The position numbers and the translations under genes were made by a program. From Mallotus nudiflorus (lineage: Eukaryota; Streptophyta; Magnoliopsida; Malpighiales; Euphorbiaceae), in NCBI GenBank assembly GCA_947683625.1, contig CANTUR010000278.1:1320735-1384734 (forward strand): a stretch of 64,000 bases of DNA. Reading direction: 5' to 3'. Positions 45,901-58,223 of the stretch are shown one piece after another (the first letter of the stretch is position 1; each line of letters starts with the position of its first letter). Below the pieces are notes generated by a model, which saw nothing but the letters and a program-made list of their open reading frames with translations, made no database searches and had not been told where the DNA came from.

Positions 45901-46043
45901 AGCTATAAAGATACCAATAAAAATTTTGTAATTAAATTGTAATCAAGTAAAAAATTTAGTAAACTATCTATACCATTTACCTAGTTACTGAAATATAATT
46001 TAAATATTAAATTATTATTTCATTTTAATAAATTTCTTTTCTC

Positions 46044-46405
46044 TATTATTAATAACTTGTTCGTGAACCATTCCTTAAAATATGAAAGCACATTTAGATC
46101 TAAAGTAAACTTGCTGGATTTCTTCCATAAAAACTCTTATGCTTATGTTAGTATGGTATATGAGAGAATAAATAGAAAGCAGGGAAAGTTTAAAATGAAT
46201 AGAATAAGAAGAGATGAGAGATATACATAGACATAAATAGCTCAAACCTAGTTGGATTTGGACTACTATCCTTACCCTTTTAGGATTAATTTTTCTTATT
46301 GAGAAAGAAGTAGATTTTCTGCTTAAATAGATTTCTCCATGGGCTTTGGGTGTTGACTCAACATCTAGACCTAAATATGAACATCGGGTATCAATATTCC
46401 CCCTG
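46044..46405 (-). repeat. 3' LTR plus polypurine tract of a second gypsy remnant
   Basis: It ends GGGTATCA (46393), and on the minus strand the tract CAGGGGGAATAT precedes it, just as in the Tat element at 11985. The body resembles that LTR in layout ('gagagaata', 'taaatag', 'taggatta') but not closely in sequence. The left edge is uncertain. The interior resumes past the solo LTR at 59006 with a minisatellite. Confidence 0.45.
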
Positions 46406-46777
46406 AATGTTGCTAGGATGTTTATGTTCGAATGATCTCAACCAGTATCTAGTTGTTATAACCTGAATTTTTATAAATTATTAAATTAAATTTTTGGGAT
46501 TTGTAATATTAATAATTATTTTATTAATTTATTATATTATGGTTATTTTGTGAAATTAAATTAAATTAAAGTGTTATTATTTACTTTATTATATTATGAC
46601 ATTATTATTAATTAAAAATGTAAAACTTATATTTATTGTTATATATTATTTAATATTATTATTATTTGTAAATTATGTTAATGTAGTGTATTTTAATATA
46701 TTTTAATATTATGTGGTGAGTATAATTAGAAAAGAAAATATTTAAATTAAAAATATTATTTTTATTTTTCCTTTTGT

Positions 46778-46821
<44 letters not shown>

Positions 46822-48652
46822 TTTTCCTTCCTTCTTTCCTCTCTTCTCTTTCCTTCCCCTTCCCTTTCCTCTTCCTTCTCCCTTCTCCCTTCCTTCCCTT
46901 TTTTTCTTCTTCTTCTTCTTTTTCTCTTCTGTGTGAACCAGCCCCTCCCCCCTGCGCAACTGAACCAAATAGTACGCCACCATCGTCACCACCTCTCTTC
47001 TTTGTGCCGCCACCGCCTAATGCCACGGGACAGTAGCCCAACCACTAGCGTTGACATCTTCTTCTCCTTCTCGGTTCTCCTTAGTGCTAACAGCTTCTGG
47101 AGCTCTCTTGTGACATTTTCGGTGACGTTAGGGGCCAACTCTAGTTTTGATCGAAAGCTTGTCTCATAGGTTTTGTTTCCCCTAAGGTAATTCATCCGAT
47201 TAACACTGGATTCAACCTCAATTTTGATGATTTGTCTCTAGGTTTTAGAATTTTGATTTGTTGATTTTGAGTTTAATTAGTTTGATTTATGTTAAATTGA
47301 CCTTGAATCAGTTAAATTGAAGTTGTAAGCTTTCGAAAAATGTATTTAGATTCAATTTTGGAGATAGTTGCGATTTGGCCATTATTCCAAGCTCGATTTC
47401 TGTTCACGAGTACTGTTCCTAGCTTGGAAATGTGTTTTATTTTTAATAAATTCTACTAATTATTTTACGCATATTTCGTGAAGAAAGTTTATAGAAATTA
47501 TGTTTCGAATTTTTATTATGAATTTTTGAATATTTATGTAAAAACTGGATTTTTCAAAAAATTAGTATAAATTAATAAATTTTATATTTTGATTGTAATT
47601 ATCGTTAATTGTCATGTTTTGGATAATTTTTCAGTAATAAGTAGTATTGAAATAATTTTTATGAATTATTTACTATTTTTAGCTAATTAATAATAATTTT
47701 TGGAAATATATTCGAATAATAGTTTTATCTATTATTTTTAAGATTAAATGAAATTTTTAGTTATTTTATTATATATTTGGGAAATTTAAATAATTATTTT
47801 TAATTTATGCTATTAAATTTTGAATATTTGAAAAATGGATTTTTTTATTATTTAATTATATTTGGGATTTTATTATTTATTTTGAAAATAAATATCTTTG
47901 ATGCTTTTATTATTTAAATAAATTGAATTGTGGTAATTTATGATTTTTATGAGTTTTGGTGAATTATTAGTATTTATTATTATTTTATTGATTTTTATTC
48001 TGTTGGTTCTCAGTTGGGCAATAACTGTAGTTCGGAGACCCAACCCAAGATGTTGAGCATTGTGAATATTTAAATGTGTTTGCATGCATAGACGTCCATT
48101 TTACAGAGGAGACCTTACTAAATTTTGAATTTTTATCGAGTCGTGTCCTAGATTAAGTCGTTCTTTAGAAATCCTAGAAGTATAAAATTAGGATTTCGAT
48201 TCTAATATATTATTATTGTCATTATTTTCCTTGGTTGCTCCGTGAGCTAGGCCTATCAGACCGGACCAACCGAGCCAGGGTAGAGGAGCACACTTGAACT
48301 ATGAGTTATTATTATATGTATACATTGCATGTAGAAAATATATTATGAGCATCTATATATTTTTAATAAATATAAATTTAATTATGCTTTAGTTCATTAA
48401 ATGATATTTATTATTGTTAATATTTATATATATGCTTTCATATATATAATTGAGAATATTTATTTTGAATAATGCATGTTATATTTTATTATGAATTTTC
48501 ATTATGAAACAACATTTTGGAGGATAGTTGTAGAACGTGCTACCTAGTGGGTCACACTAGGGCTATTGCGCAACAGTAAGCTAGAAATTAGGCTTTGAAC
48601 TTTGATTGATTTCGGATATAGAAATAATGATTATGGTGAATGATGGATAAAG

Positions 48653-50804
48653 TGTTAGAAATCAGTTATGGTATTTAGACATAAATACATGTGTTGTAAG
48701 CACAAGTCTAAAGAGAGTAAATTTCAAAAATTTGCTCATCATAATCCTTCATAAAATGAAGAATTTCATTTGCCCAGGATTCAAATTGCATTGAAATACA
48801 TAACTAAATAAATTAAGAAATATACAAACAAATAATTAATTAATTATAAGTTTGTAAACTTACTTGTTATAGAGCTTAGTATTCCTTTTGTTCAATTCCT
48901 TGAATCAAATGCTTAGCCCTCCAAATGTAAGGTTTCTAGTTTGAAACATCAAAGCCTTATCTATCACTTACTTGTGTTAATTAAACTTAGTAACTTATAC
49001 TAATTTAATTAAGAGCACAAGTATAGAGTGTATGTTTAGTATATTTTATGTTTTTTTTTTGGTTTATGATCTTATCATAACCAAAATTACTTAGTGATTT
49101 TTCTTAACTTTTTAAGCAAAAACTCACTTAAGCATTATTTTTCCTCTGCCTTTTCTTACCAAGTCACTTGACTTGCCTTAGATATATCAAAAGATATATG
49201 TGTAGTAATTTTCCACTAAGGAAAAGTATGCATTAATTAATTAAGTGAATATTAAGTATGCCACCTTAGGTATACACCTAACCATCTAAATGATTAAAAA
49301 TGATACCTTAGGCATACTTTAGAAATATCCACTTAATTAATATGCCACCTTGCTTAATTCAATAATTGAGCTTGCCACCTACACATATTAATGTATAAAT
49401 TTGTATGTAAAGTATATATCAAATGTATTATTTTACATATTAAATTATACATATACATAGATATGGACTTTAATTAATCTTTGGTCCAAAATAAATTTTG
49501 GCCTATGTCCAAACCAATTTGGACCATTAATATAAGTCCATAAATAAATAACAACATATATATATTTGTTAATTTAATATATATTAATTAATATTTAATT
49601 AAGGATATTAATTAATAAATAATACTCTTATTTGAATTAGATTTTATGATATACTAGAATCATTGTTCAAAACATAAATCTAATTCTATTAATCTTGATT
49701 AATTGATTAAACTCTTTTAATCAATAATTAGATTAATACTATAGTGAATGAATAAAACTCTATTAGGTGTGACTTACTAGGTTCATGTCTAAATGACAAT
49801 GAGAAAATATAATATTAACATTTAATATTATTTGAAACTCTTTTCAATTCTAAATGTGAAAATCCCAATTATTCACATTTAGTTCTCATAAGCTGTGAGT
49901 GACCCCTTTTATCGATATCACAGCTACCCAATTAGAAATGAATGCATATTATGATTCACACGAACCTGATCATAATAACCGTGCACTAAATTCCTTTCAT
50001 TAAAGATCCCAATATAGCCTAGAGTCAAGGTATTATCAAACTCTAATAGCTTATTATATGACCTCATCTTAAGTTTTAATTCTTGATAAAATACAACAAA
50101 GACTAGTACTGAAACTCTTTTTTAGACTGTGTTGTATTTATCCTGGCCAGGAATTTATTCATCAAGAATAAACTTAGATAGCATAGGATCTATCCCGTTT
50201 CACACCAGGTAATGAATCCCATCTTGGTTAAACATTCATCCCTACATTTAACTAATTAGAGACACCACATGCCATATACCAATGTGATGATTAACACAAG
50301 TATATAAGCGGTAGCAAACTCTAACCACCTAAATGTGGATGACTATGCCACCTCAAGTCAAAGGACTATATGCACTATTATAATCTAGATTGTGATTGTT
50401 GATTATATATGAATATCCTTGCAATCACAATACTAATGTCACTGTTCGATTAACCCATCCAATGAGTATCCACATGTCTATTCTGATCACTCATATCAAG
50501 TAGCATAAGATTCACTACCTCCCACTATTAGTTTCTCACACTAATCAAGGAAAATAGACAGAGGTGATAGTCTAATTAATATTATCCAAATATTAATTAA
50601 TCGACTATGAACAATTTAAAGTAAATGTACTGAATAAATTTGTAACTCATATTATCAACTTTTTGATAATAAATTTATTCAACATAATACTAAAGGATAA
50701 ATACTAAAAAAAATAACATATTTATTTAAAAGAATATTTTATTGCCACATATACAATGTCTAAATAATTACAAGAATGTCACTAAGGTATACCTTATACT
50801 AACA
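48653..50804 (-). repeat. 3' LTR of the copia element
   Basis: Pairs with 56087-58223; starts TGTTAGAAAT and ends ACTAACA. Confidence 0.92.
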
Positions 50805-50816
50805 ATCTCCCACTTG
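50805..50816 (-). promoter_or_regulatory. Polypurine tract of the copia element
   Basis: The minus strand reads AAGTGGGAGAT immediately before TGTTAG. Confidence 0.85.
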
Positions 50817-51118
50817 CACTAGTGCCATTTACTATAATATTTAAGACCCATCTTTTCAAGATGACAGTCTAACTGTAGTTATGTGAGCGCTTTAGTCAGT
50901 GGATCAGCAACATTGTCAGCTGAAGCTACCTTTTAGAAGACCACATCGCCCTTGACAATAAGTTCTCGAATAATATGAAAGTGCCTTTCTATATGTTTGG
51001 ATTTCTGGTGAGACCTTGGTTCCTTTGCCAATGCTATGGCTCTATTATTATCATAATAGAGAGAAATTGGAAACTCAATGGAAGGAACAAATTTTAGTTC
51101 TATTACGAACTTCGTAAT

Positions 51119-51472
51119 CTAAATAGCTTCTTTAGCAGCATCTGATGCAGCTATATACTCGACTTTTGTAGTGGAATCAGCAGTGATACTTTGTTTGAAA
51201 CTTTTCCAGCTCACTACACCGCCATTATAGACAAAAATAAACCCGGATATAGACTTTCTATCATCCATGTCTGATTGAAAATCAGAATCTGTAAAGCCAT
51301 TAATCTGTAAATCACCTTCTCCATAAGTTAAGATTAAATCTTTAGTTCTTCTCAAGTACTTAAAGATTGATTTAACAGCTATCCAGTGTTCTAAACTTGG
51401 ATTGGATTGAACCCTGCTAGTCATATTAACATCATAGGCAATGTCAGGCCTAGTACACAATATAGCATACAT
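51119..51472 (-). CDS. RNase H region of the copia element
   Basis: A 117-codon minus-strand frame in register with the RT frame. It shows 'R-P-D-I-A-Y', 'G-F-T-D-S-D-F' with the first catalytic Asp, 'K-S-I-S-G-F-I-F' and 'V-E-Y-I-A-A-S-D-A' with the Glu and a later Asp. The frame is open, but a stop separates it from RT near 51487. The C-terminus reaches the untranslated end before the polypurine tract. In an active element it degrades the RNA template. Confidence 0.85.
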   Translation of the reverse strand: MYAILCTRPDIAYDVNMTSRVQSNPSLEHWIAVKSIFKYLRRTKDLILTYGEGDLQINGFTDSDFQSDMDDRKSISGFIFVYNGGVVSWKSFKQSITADSTTKVEYIAASDAAKEAI

Positions 51473-51487
51473 TAAGCTTCCTATTGT

Positions 51488-52549
51488 TTAAGTATAAGGA
51501 ACTTTAGCCATTTGTTCCATTTCCTTGGGTGTCTTGGGAGATATACCCTTGGATAAATGAACACCATGCCTAAATGGTAACAATCCTCTCTTGGATTCAA
51601 GCATATTGAACCTCTTTAATATCTTTTCCAAGTAAAGACTTTGGGATAAACTTATCATTCTCTTCGATCTATCTCTATAGAGTCGAATCCCGAGAATATA
51701 AGTTGCCTCCCCTAAGTCTTTTATAGAGAAAGTTTTAGATAACCAGACTTTTACAGAAGTCATCATTCCTATATCATTTCCAATTAACAAAATATCATCC
51801 ACATACAAGACTAGGAAAGTGATTTGACTCCTACTAACCTTTTTATTAACACAAGGCTCATCTTGATTCTTTATGAAATCATAAGAACAAATAGCCTCAT
51901 CAAAATGATGATTCCAACTCCTAGATGCTTGCTTTAAGCCATAGATTGATCTATTAAGCTTACACACTTTAGAGCTTTCCTTGGATTCAAAACCCTTAGG
52001 TTGCTCCATGAAAATTTCTTCCTCAAGATAACCATTAAGGAATGCAGTCTTGACATCCATTTTCCAAACCTCATAATCATAGCGTGCGGCTATAGCTAAA
52101 AGAATTCGAATGGATTTAAGCATGGCTACTGGAGAAAAGGTCTCTTCATAATCGATCCCTTCTCTTTGGTGAAACCCTTTCGCTATAAGCCTAGCTTTAA
52201 AGGTGATAACCTTTCCATCTACACCAGTCTTTCTCTTGAAGATCCATTTACATCCAATAGGTACAATACCTTCTGGAGGATCAACAAGTGTTTAGACTTC
52301 ATTTGTATACATGGAATCCATTTCGGTTCTTATAGCATCAATCCATTTAAAAGAATCTTTATCAGATAAAGCTTCTTCATATGTGGTAAGATCATGTATA
52401 TGAATATTATCTTCATGAGAAAGCAACTTTTGCATATCATGTAGAAGGCCATATCTCTCCGGAGGATGAGATGCCCTACTAGATTTTCTAGGAGTTGGTG
52501 TGATAATATTTTCAACTGGAATAGGCTCCTTGGGTTGATCAATATTCAT
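51488..52549 (-). pseudogene. Reverse transcriptase of the copia element
   Basis: The minus-strand frame 52123-51488 (211 codons) holds the copia RT core: 'W-K-M-D-V-K-T-A-F-L-N-G' (first Asp), 'S-I-Y-G-L-K-Q-A-S-R-S-W' and the catalytic Y-V-D-D-I-L box at 51794-51805, then 'L-S-K-T-F-S-I-K-D-L-G-E-A'. The N-terminal portion (52549-52124), in the same frame, is interrupted by one stop near 52294. All key residues are intact, so a single stop is the main damage in this domain. Confidence 0.88.
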
Positions 52550-52791
52550 TTGATCAGTTTGTTCTATTTCTTCAGATGACTCTTCATATAATATTATCTT
52601 CTTTCCTATGCCACCTTCCTTTAGAAATTCTTTCTCAAGAAAAAGGCATCTCTGCTTACAACAACTATTTGTTCAACAGGAAGATAAAAATAATATCCTA
52701 AACTATCTTTAGGATATCCAACAAACCTTCCTTTTATTGATTTCACATCCAACTTGTCCGACTTTAATTTTTTGATAAAAGCTGGACATCT

Positions 52792-53939
52792 TTAAATCTT
52801 AATATGTTTAAGACTTGGTGTTCTACCATGCCATATCTGATATGGTGTAGTAGAAACTGATTTGGATGGAATACGATTAAGGATATAGCAGGCAGTTTGG
52901 AGTGCATGACCCCAAAGAAAAATAGGAAGATCCGTATAACTCATCATCGATCGTACCATATCCAATAAAGTACGATTTTGCCTTTCAAACACTCCATTTA
53001 ACTGAGGTGTTCCAAGCGGTGTGAGTTAAGATACAATGCCATGTTCCTTTAGGAACTCAATAAACTCGATACTCAAGTATTCACCTCCTCGATCTGATCT
53101 CAGAGTTTTAATATTTTTCCCAGTTTGGTTTTCTACTTGGGCTTTGAATTCTTTAAACTTTTCAAAAGATTCAAATTTATTCTTTATAAGAAATAAATAC
53201 CTAAATCTTGATAGATCATCTTAAAGGTTATAAAGTAGTAAAAACTACCTCTAGCCATTTCAGAAAATGACCCACATACATCATTATGTATGACTTCTAA
53301 TATATCAGTGGCTCTTGCCATTTGTCCTATAAATGGTGATCTAGTCATATTGCCCTGAAGACAAGCTTCACAAGTTGGATTAGATGCGGATTCAAGATTG
53401 CTCAAGATTCCCATCTTTTCTAACTTAGTGATCCTATCTTCTGTAATATGACATAATCTTAAGTGCCATAATTGTTTGGAATTAGAAGTATTTTTAATTA
53501 GCATTGCATATTTATTACTCATAAATTGAAGCTGATTATTATTGGAATTATTATCAATATAATATAAACCAAGTATTAAATAACCCAAGCCAATAATATT
53601 ACTTCCAAAGTAAATATTACATATGTCTCTTTTGAATAAAAATTCATAACCTTTTCTAGTCAAACTAGAAATAGAGACTATGTTTCTATAAGCATTAGGT
53701 ATATATAATACATCATCCAATAATAAAATATGATTACAAAGATCTATTGAAGTTGACCCTATAACTTTAGTTATAACATTTGCACTATTTCTAAGCTTTA
53801 AGGTTACTTCATTAGGCTTCAACTTTCTCTTATTTGCTAGATCCTGTAAAGATAAACAAATGTGAGAACTAGCATCGATATCCAATATCCATGCATTTGA
53901 TGAACCATTAGAACATTTAGAAAAATTAGAGAAAAACAT
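52792..53939 (-). pseudogene. Protease C-terminus and integrase of the copia element
   Basis: From 53939 down: a protease active-site loop 'W-I-L-D-I-D-A-S-S-H-I-C', where the usual T-G after Asp is changed to I-D, likely inactivating; the pre-integrase HHCC finger ('L-W-H-L-R-L-C-H' and C-x2-C); and the integrase core start with 'N-D-V-C-G'. A frame change near 53180 separates the later core, which is seen again at 52992-52792 with 'F-E-R-Q-N-R-T-L-L-D-M-V-R-S-M-M'. At least two frameshifts therefore break it. Confidence 0.8.
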
Positions 53940-53989
53940 ACCTTCTCCAAAACTATCCTTTCCTTTAATTTGTAAAGACTTAAGGAACT

Positions 53990-54844
53990 TAGGACAATTT
54001 CTTTTCTAATGTCCTTTACCTTTATAATAGTAACAATTACCCTTGTTTGGGTCTTCCTTCACCTATCCCTTGCCTTTAGATTTGGCTATTCTACTTGTAG
54101 GCTTGACAACATTTGTCTTGCCTTTCTTTTTCTTATAACTCTTCTTTTTAGTCTTACTAGAAGAAGCAATAAGAATAGTCTCCTTCCCCTTGCTACCTTG
54201 TATTGCCTTTTGGGCTGTTACAAGCATGTTCAATAAATTAGCAAGTGTACACTCTACTTTATTTATATGAAAATTTGTAATGGCCTGCCCAAATGATTCA
54301 GGAAGTGATTGTAGGATCAAATCCATTTGGAGATGGAAGTCCATTTAAAAATCTAGACTTTCTAGTTCCTCAATTGATCTTATCATTGAGTTCACATGGA
54401 CTGCCACATCCTCACTTTCTTTCATTTTTGCACGAAATAACCGTTTTGATATCTCATATCTAACAGTCCTACTCTGTTTACTAAACAGCTCTTTCAGGTG
54501 AAGTAGGATTTCATTTGCACTATTGTACTTCTCATGTTGCCGATGGATATCGGTACTCATAGAAGCCCACATAATGCAACGTGCTTGCAAATCATCCTTT
54601 TTCCAATTTTTAAGAGTGTCTTTCTCCTCTTGAGAGGCATTTGCAGGAAGTGAACCAGGTAGTGGTTGTTCTAATACATATAGTATTTCTTCGGAAGCTA
54701 AAACTCCTTTTAGATTCCTTATCCAATCTACAAAGTTTGGGCCCGTGAGCCTATGTTGGTCTAGTATGATGGAGAGTGGGTTTGATGATTTTATATTATC
54801 AAATTATCTGTAAAGGTAACAAAATTAGTTAGTTTAAATGACAT
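53990..54844 (-). pseudogene. Gag of the copia element
   Basis: Probable start at ATG 54844-54842. The body shows the plant copia gag pattern: a Trp-rich N-terminal helix, 'A-R-C-I-M-W', 'S-K-R-L-F-R-A-K-M' and 'L-P-E-S-F-G' (UBN2-like region), then a Lys-rich stretch and a CCHC knuckle near 54010-54045 interrupted by a stop. An early frame break near 54790 and a TAA near 54345 disrupt it. The later part is in the same frame as protease/pre-integrase, as expected for one polyprotein. Confidence 0.8.
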
Positions 54845-56073
54845 TGCATAAAAAATCATTAGATTTGGTCTTTAATCTTAATGATTTCCCACTAATTTGG
54901 TAGATCCTATTCTTCCAAGTAGGAAACAGAAATCCCTTATTGGATGGATTTCTAGTGGGTGATGAAGTTCTTAATAAATTATAATATTCCTCAGGTACCC
55001 TTTGCCATTCTTGAAATATTAAAATTTATAAGTGACATTTTCCCGTCATCACATCTTATGTGATATTTCATTAATCAAGCTCTTAATGTTACAGACCTCA
55101 GGTACCTATTGCCATTCTTAGTCCTTAGCATTAATTAAGTCCATACCATTGGCACTGTGAAACGTATAAATTTGAATCTACATGCCTCAGATACGCCTAT
55201 TTGCCATTCTTGGCATGTAGTATATTTATACACTCAAAACATCACTATGCTTAACAATAACATTGTATAAATCTCTTGGATTTATATATATCCCTATGTT
55301 TCCATAGCCGATATACATAATCCAAAATTATACAATTTATTGCTCCAATGGAGAGCTTAGACTTAAATTTATTTGGAATATTTTTGGGTCTTACTTTGCA
55401 CATTAACCAATTTATACGTATCAAATTCATAAATTGTATGACATCCAATTATACATAATGTATGTATAAAAGCATATAAAACATACATATCTCATATGTG
55501 CATAAAACATGCAAATATGGATGCATAAATAAGGAGTGATCATGGACTAATTTTTATACCTATTTTAATATTAAAATAAATTACAAAAATTATTCTTGTC
55601 CATGAATACTTCAAGTATGAATATCCTTATCACCATCTCTATGGATTTGCTCCTTGAACTCCTTCAAGTCTCCTTGTTACAACTTTTGCAACAAACAAAT
55701 AATCCTTGACATGCCAAGGTTATTAATACATCCTAATACTATGTAATTAACATTTAATTACATAAACAATAATAAAATTAATTATTACAATACTAGAATG
55801 TAACACCTTGTCCATGATTACTACTTGCAAGTATGGCATGCAAAATTTAATAAATGCAACTTTTGCGTGTTATAATAATTTTGCAAACATAAATAAAAAC
55901 GTATGCTACAGTACCATTATTTACTGCTATAGTACCACTATTCATAGCAATACTATAACATACAAAATACATTTTTTTAGCATATTTTAGCCATAAAACT
56001 TGCAACCAACATATTTTATTCACAATATTTGTAATTAAAAAATTTATTTAGTATGTATAAAATGCAAAAAGAG
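54845..56073 (-). other. Untranslated leader of the copia element
   Basis: About 1.2 kb between primer site and gag, rich in 'catacata', with short repeats of 'ctcaggtacc' followed by 'ttgccattctt' (three to four copies at 54992-55215). No ORF supported. Confidence 0.6.
54992..55215. repeat. Short repeats in the copia leader
   Basis: A 'cctcag(g/a)ta(c)' block followed by 'ttgccattctt' occurs near 54992, 55096 and 55186 at about 90-105-bp spacing, mixed with 'gtgatat' sequence. Confidence 0.55.
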
Positions 56074-56085
56074 GCTCCGATACCA
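56074..56085 (-). promoter_or_regulatory. Primer binding site of the copia element
   Basis: The minus strand reads TGGTATCGGAGC, one mismatch from the tRNA-Met primer site, directly inside the 5' LTR. Confidence 0.85.
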
Positions 56086-56086
56086 C

Positions 56087-58223
56087 TGTTAGAAATTAGT
56101 TATGGTATTTAGACATAAATACATGTGTTGTAAGCACAATTCTAAATAGAATAAATTTCAAAAATGTGCTCATCATAACCCTTCATAAAATGAAGAATTT
56201 CATTTGCCCAGGATTCAAATTGCATTGAAATATACAACTAAATAAATTAAGCAATATACAAACAAATAATTAATTAATTATAAGTTTGTAAACTTACTTG
56301 TTGTAGAGCTTAGTATTCCTTTTGTTCAATTCCTTAAATCAAATGCTTAGCCCTCCAAATGTAAGGCCTCTAGTTTGAAACACCAAAGCCTTATCCATCA
56401 CTTACTTATGTTAATTAAACTTAGTAACTTGTACTAATTTAATTAAGAGCACAAGTATAGAGTATATGTTTAGTATATGTTGTGTTTATTTTTAGTTTAT
56501 GATCTTATCATAACAAAAATTACTTAGTGATTTTTCTTAACTCTTTAAGCAAAAACTCACTTAAGCATTATTTTTCCTCTCCCTTTTCTTACCAAGTCAT
56601 TTGACTTGCCTTAGATATATCAAAAATATAGGTGTAGTAATTTTCCACTAAGGAAAAGTATGCGTTAATTAATTAAGTGAATATTAAGTATGCCACCTTA
56701 AGTATACACCTAACCATCTAAATGATTAAAAATGACACCTTAGGCATACTTTAGAAATATCCACTTAATTAATATGCCACCTTGCTTAATTCAATAATTG
56801 AGCTTGCCACCTACACATATTAATGTATAAATTTGTATGTAAAGTATACATCAAATGTATTATTTTACATATTAAATTATACATATACATAGATATGGAC
56901 TTTAATTAATCTTTGGTCCAAAATAAATTTTGGCCTATGTCCAAACCAATTTGGACCATTAATATAAGTCCATAAATAAATAACAACATATATATATTTG
57001 TTAATTTAATATATATTAATTAATATTTAATTAAGGATATTAATTAATAAATAATACTCTTATTTGAATTAGATTTCATGATATACTAGAATCATTGTTC
57101 AAAACATAAATCTAATTCTATTAATCTTGATTAATTGATTAAACTCTTTTAATCAATAATTAGATTAATACTATAGTGAATGAATAAAACTCTATTAGGT
57201 GTGACTTACTAGGTTCATATCTAAATGGCAATGAGAAAATATAATATTAACATTTAATATTATTTGAAACTCTTTTCAATTCTAAATGTGAAAATCCTAA
57301 TTATTCACATTTAGTTCTCATAAGTTGTGAGTAACCCATAGTATCGATATCACAGCTACCCAATTAGAAATGAATGCATATTATGATTCACACGAACCTG
57401 ATCATAATTACCGTGCACTCCTAATATAGCCTAGAGTCAAGGTATTATCAAACTCTAATAGCTTATTATATGACCTCATCTTAAGTTTTAATTCTTGATA
57501 AAATACAACAAAGACTAGTACTGAAACTCTTTTTTAGACTGTGTTGTATTTATCCTGGCCAGGAATTTATTCATCAAGAATAAACTTAGATAGCATAGGA
57601 TCTATCCCGTTTCACACCAGGTAATGAATTCCATCTTGGTTAAACATTCATCCCTACATTTAACTAATTAGAGCCACCACACGCCATATACCTATGTGAT
57701 GATTAACACAAGTATGTAAGCGGTAACAAACTCTAACCACCTAAATGTGGATGACTATGCCACCTCAAGTCAAAGGACTATATGCACTATTATAATCTAG
57801 ATTGTGATTGTTAATTATATGTGAATATCCTTGCAATCACAATACTAATGTCACTGTTCGATTAACCCATCCAATGAGTATCCATATGTCTATTTTGATC
57901 ACTTATATCAAGTAGCATGAGATTCACTACCTCCCCTTATTAGTTTCTCACACTAATCAAGGAAAATAGACAGAGGTGATGGTCTAATTAATATTATCCA
58001 AATATTAATTAATCGACTACGAACAATTTATAGTACATGTACTGAATAAATTTGTAACTCATATTGTCAACTCTTTGATAATAAATTTATTCAACATAAT
58101 ACTAAAGGATAAATACTCAAAAAAATAACATATTTATTTAAAAGAATATTTTATTGCCATAGGGATTATATACAATGTCTAAATAATTACAAGAATGCCA
58201 CTAGGGCATACCTTATACTAATA
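56087..58223 (-). repeat. 5' LTR of the copia element
   Basis: Pairs with 48653-50804. Carries an about 21-nt deletion near 57420 and a small insertion near 58157 relative to it. Confidence 0.92.

Larger units (their letters stand above)
43010..45965. mobile_element. Large inverted-repeat (fold-back) element with nested MITEs
   Basis: Left arm (about 43012-43300) and right arm (about 44940-45268 continuing at about 45905-45965) are reverse complements. Shared blocks include 'aataaagtgtct(a/g)aac' and a run of 'tgacat', 'gtggc' and 'atgtcat' motifs. A separate element splits the right arm (45290-45900), and a Harbinger-like MITE sits between the arms (43575-44437). No transposase is present, and no target duplication was defined. 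Confidence 0.6.
48653..58223 (-). mobile_element. Ty1/copia retrotransposon, 9,571 bp, minus strand
   Basis: LTRs at 48653-50804 (2,152 bp) and 56087-58223 start TGTTAG. The left ends ACA; the right has ATA at the same point. Perfect TAAAG duplications flank it (48648-48652, 58224-58228). Reading on the minus strand: 5' LTR, tRNA-Met primer site, gag, protease, integrase, RT, RNase H, polypurine tract, 3' LTR, the copia order. The LTRs differ at about nine of the first 180 positions and less beyond; the right LTR lacks about 21 nt near 57420. Coding damage is limited (two or three frameshifts, a few stops), making this the youngest large insertion in the window. Confidence 0.92.

Noticed and set aside
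46762..47195. Overlapping Lys/Arg/Glu-rich and Pro/Ser-rich frames on both strands
   Set aside because: They derive from a (TA)n and CT-rich tract inside the solo LTR; no motif and no conserved start.
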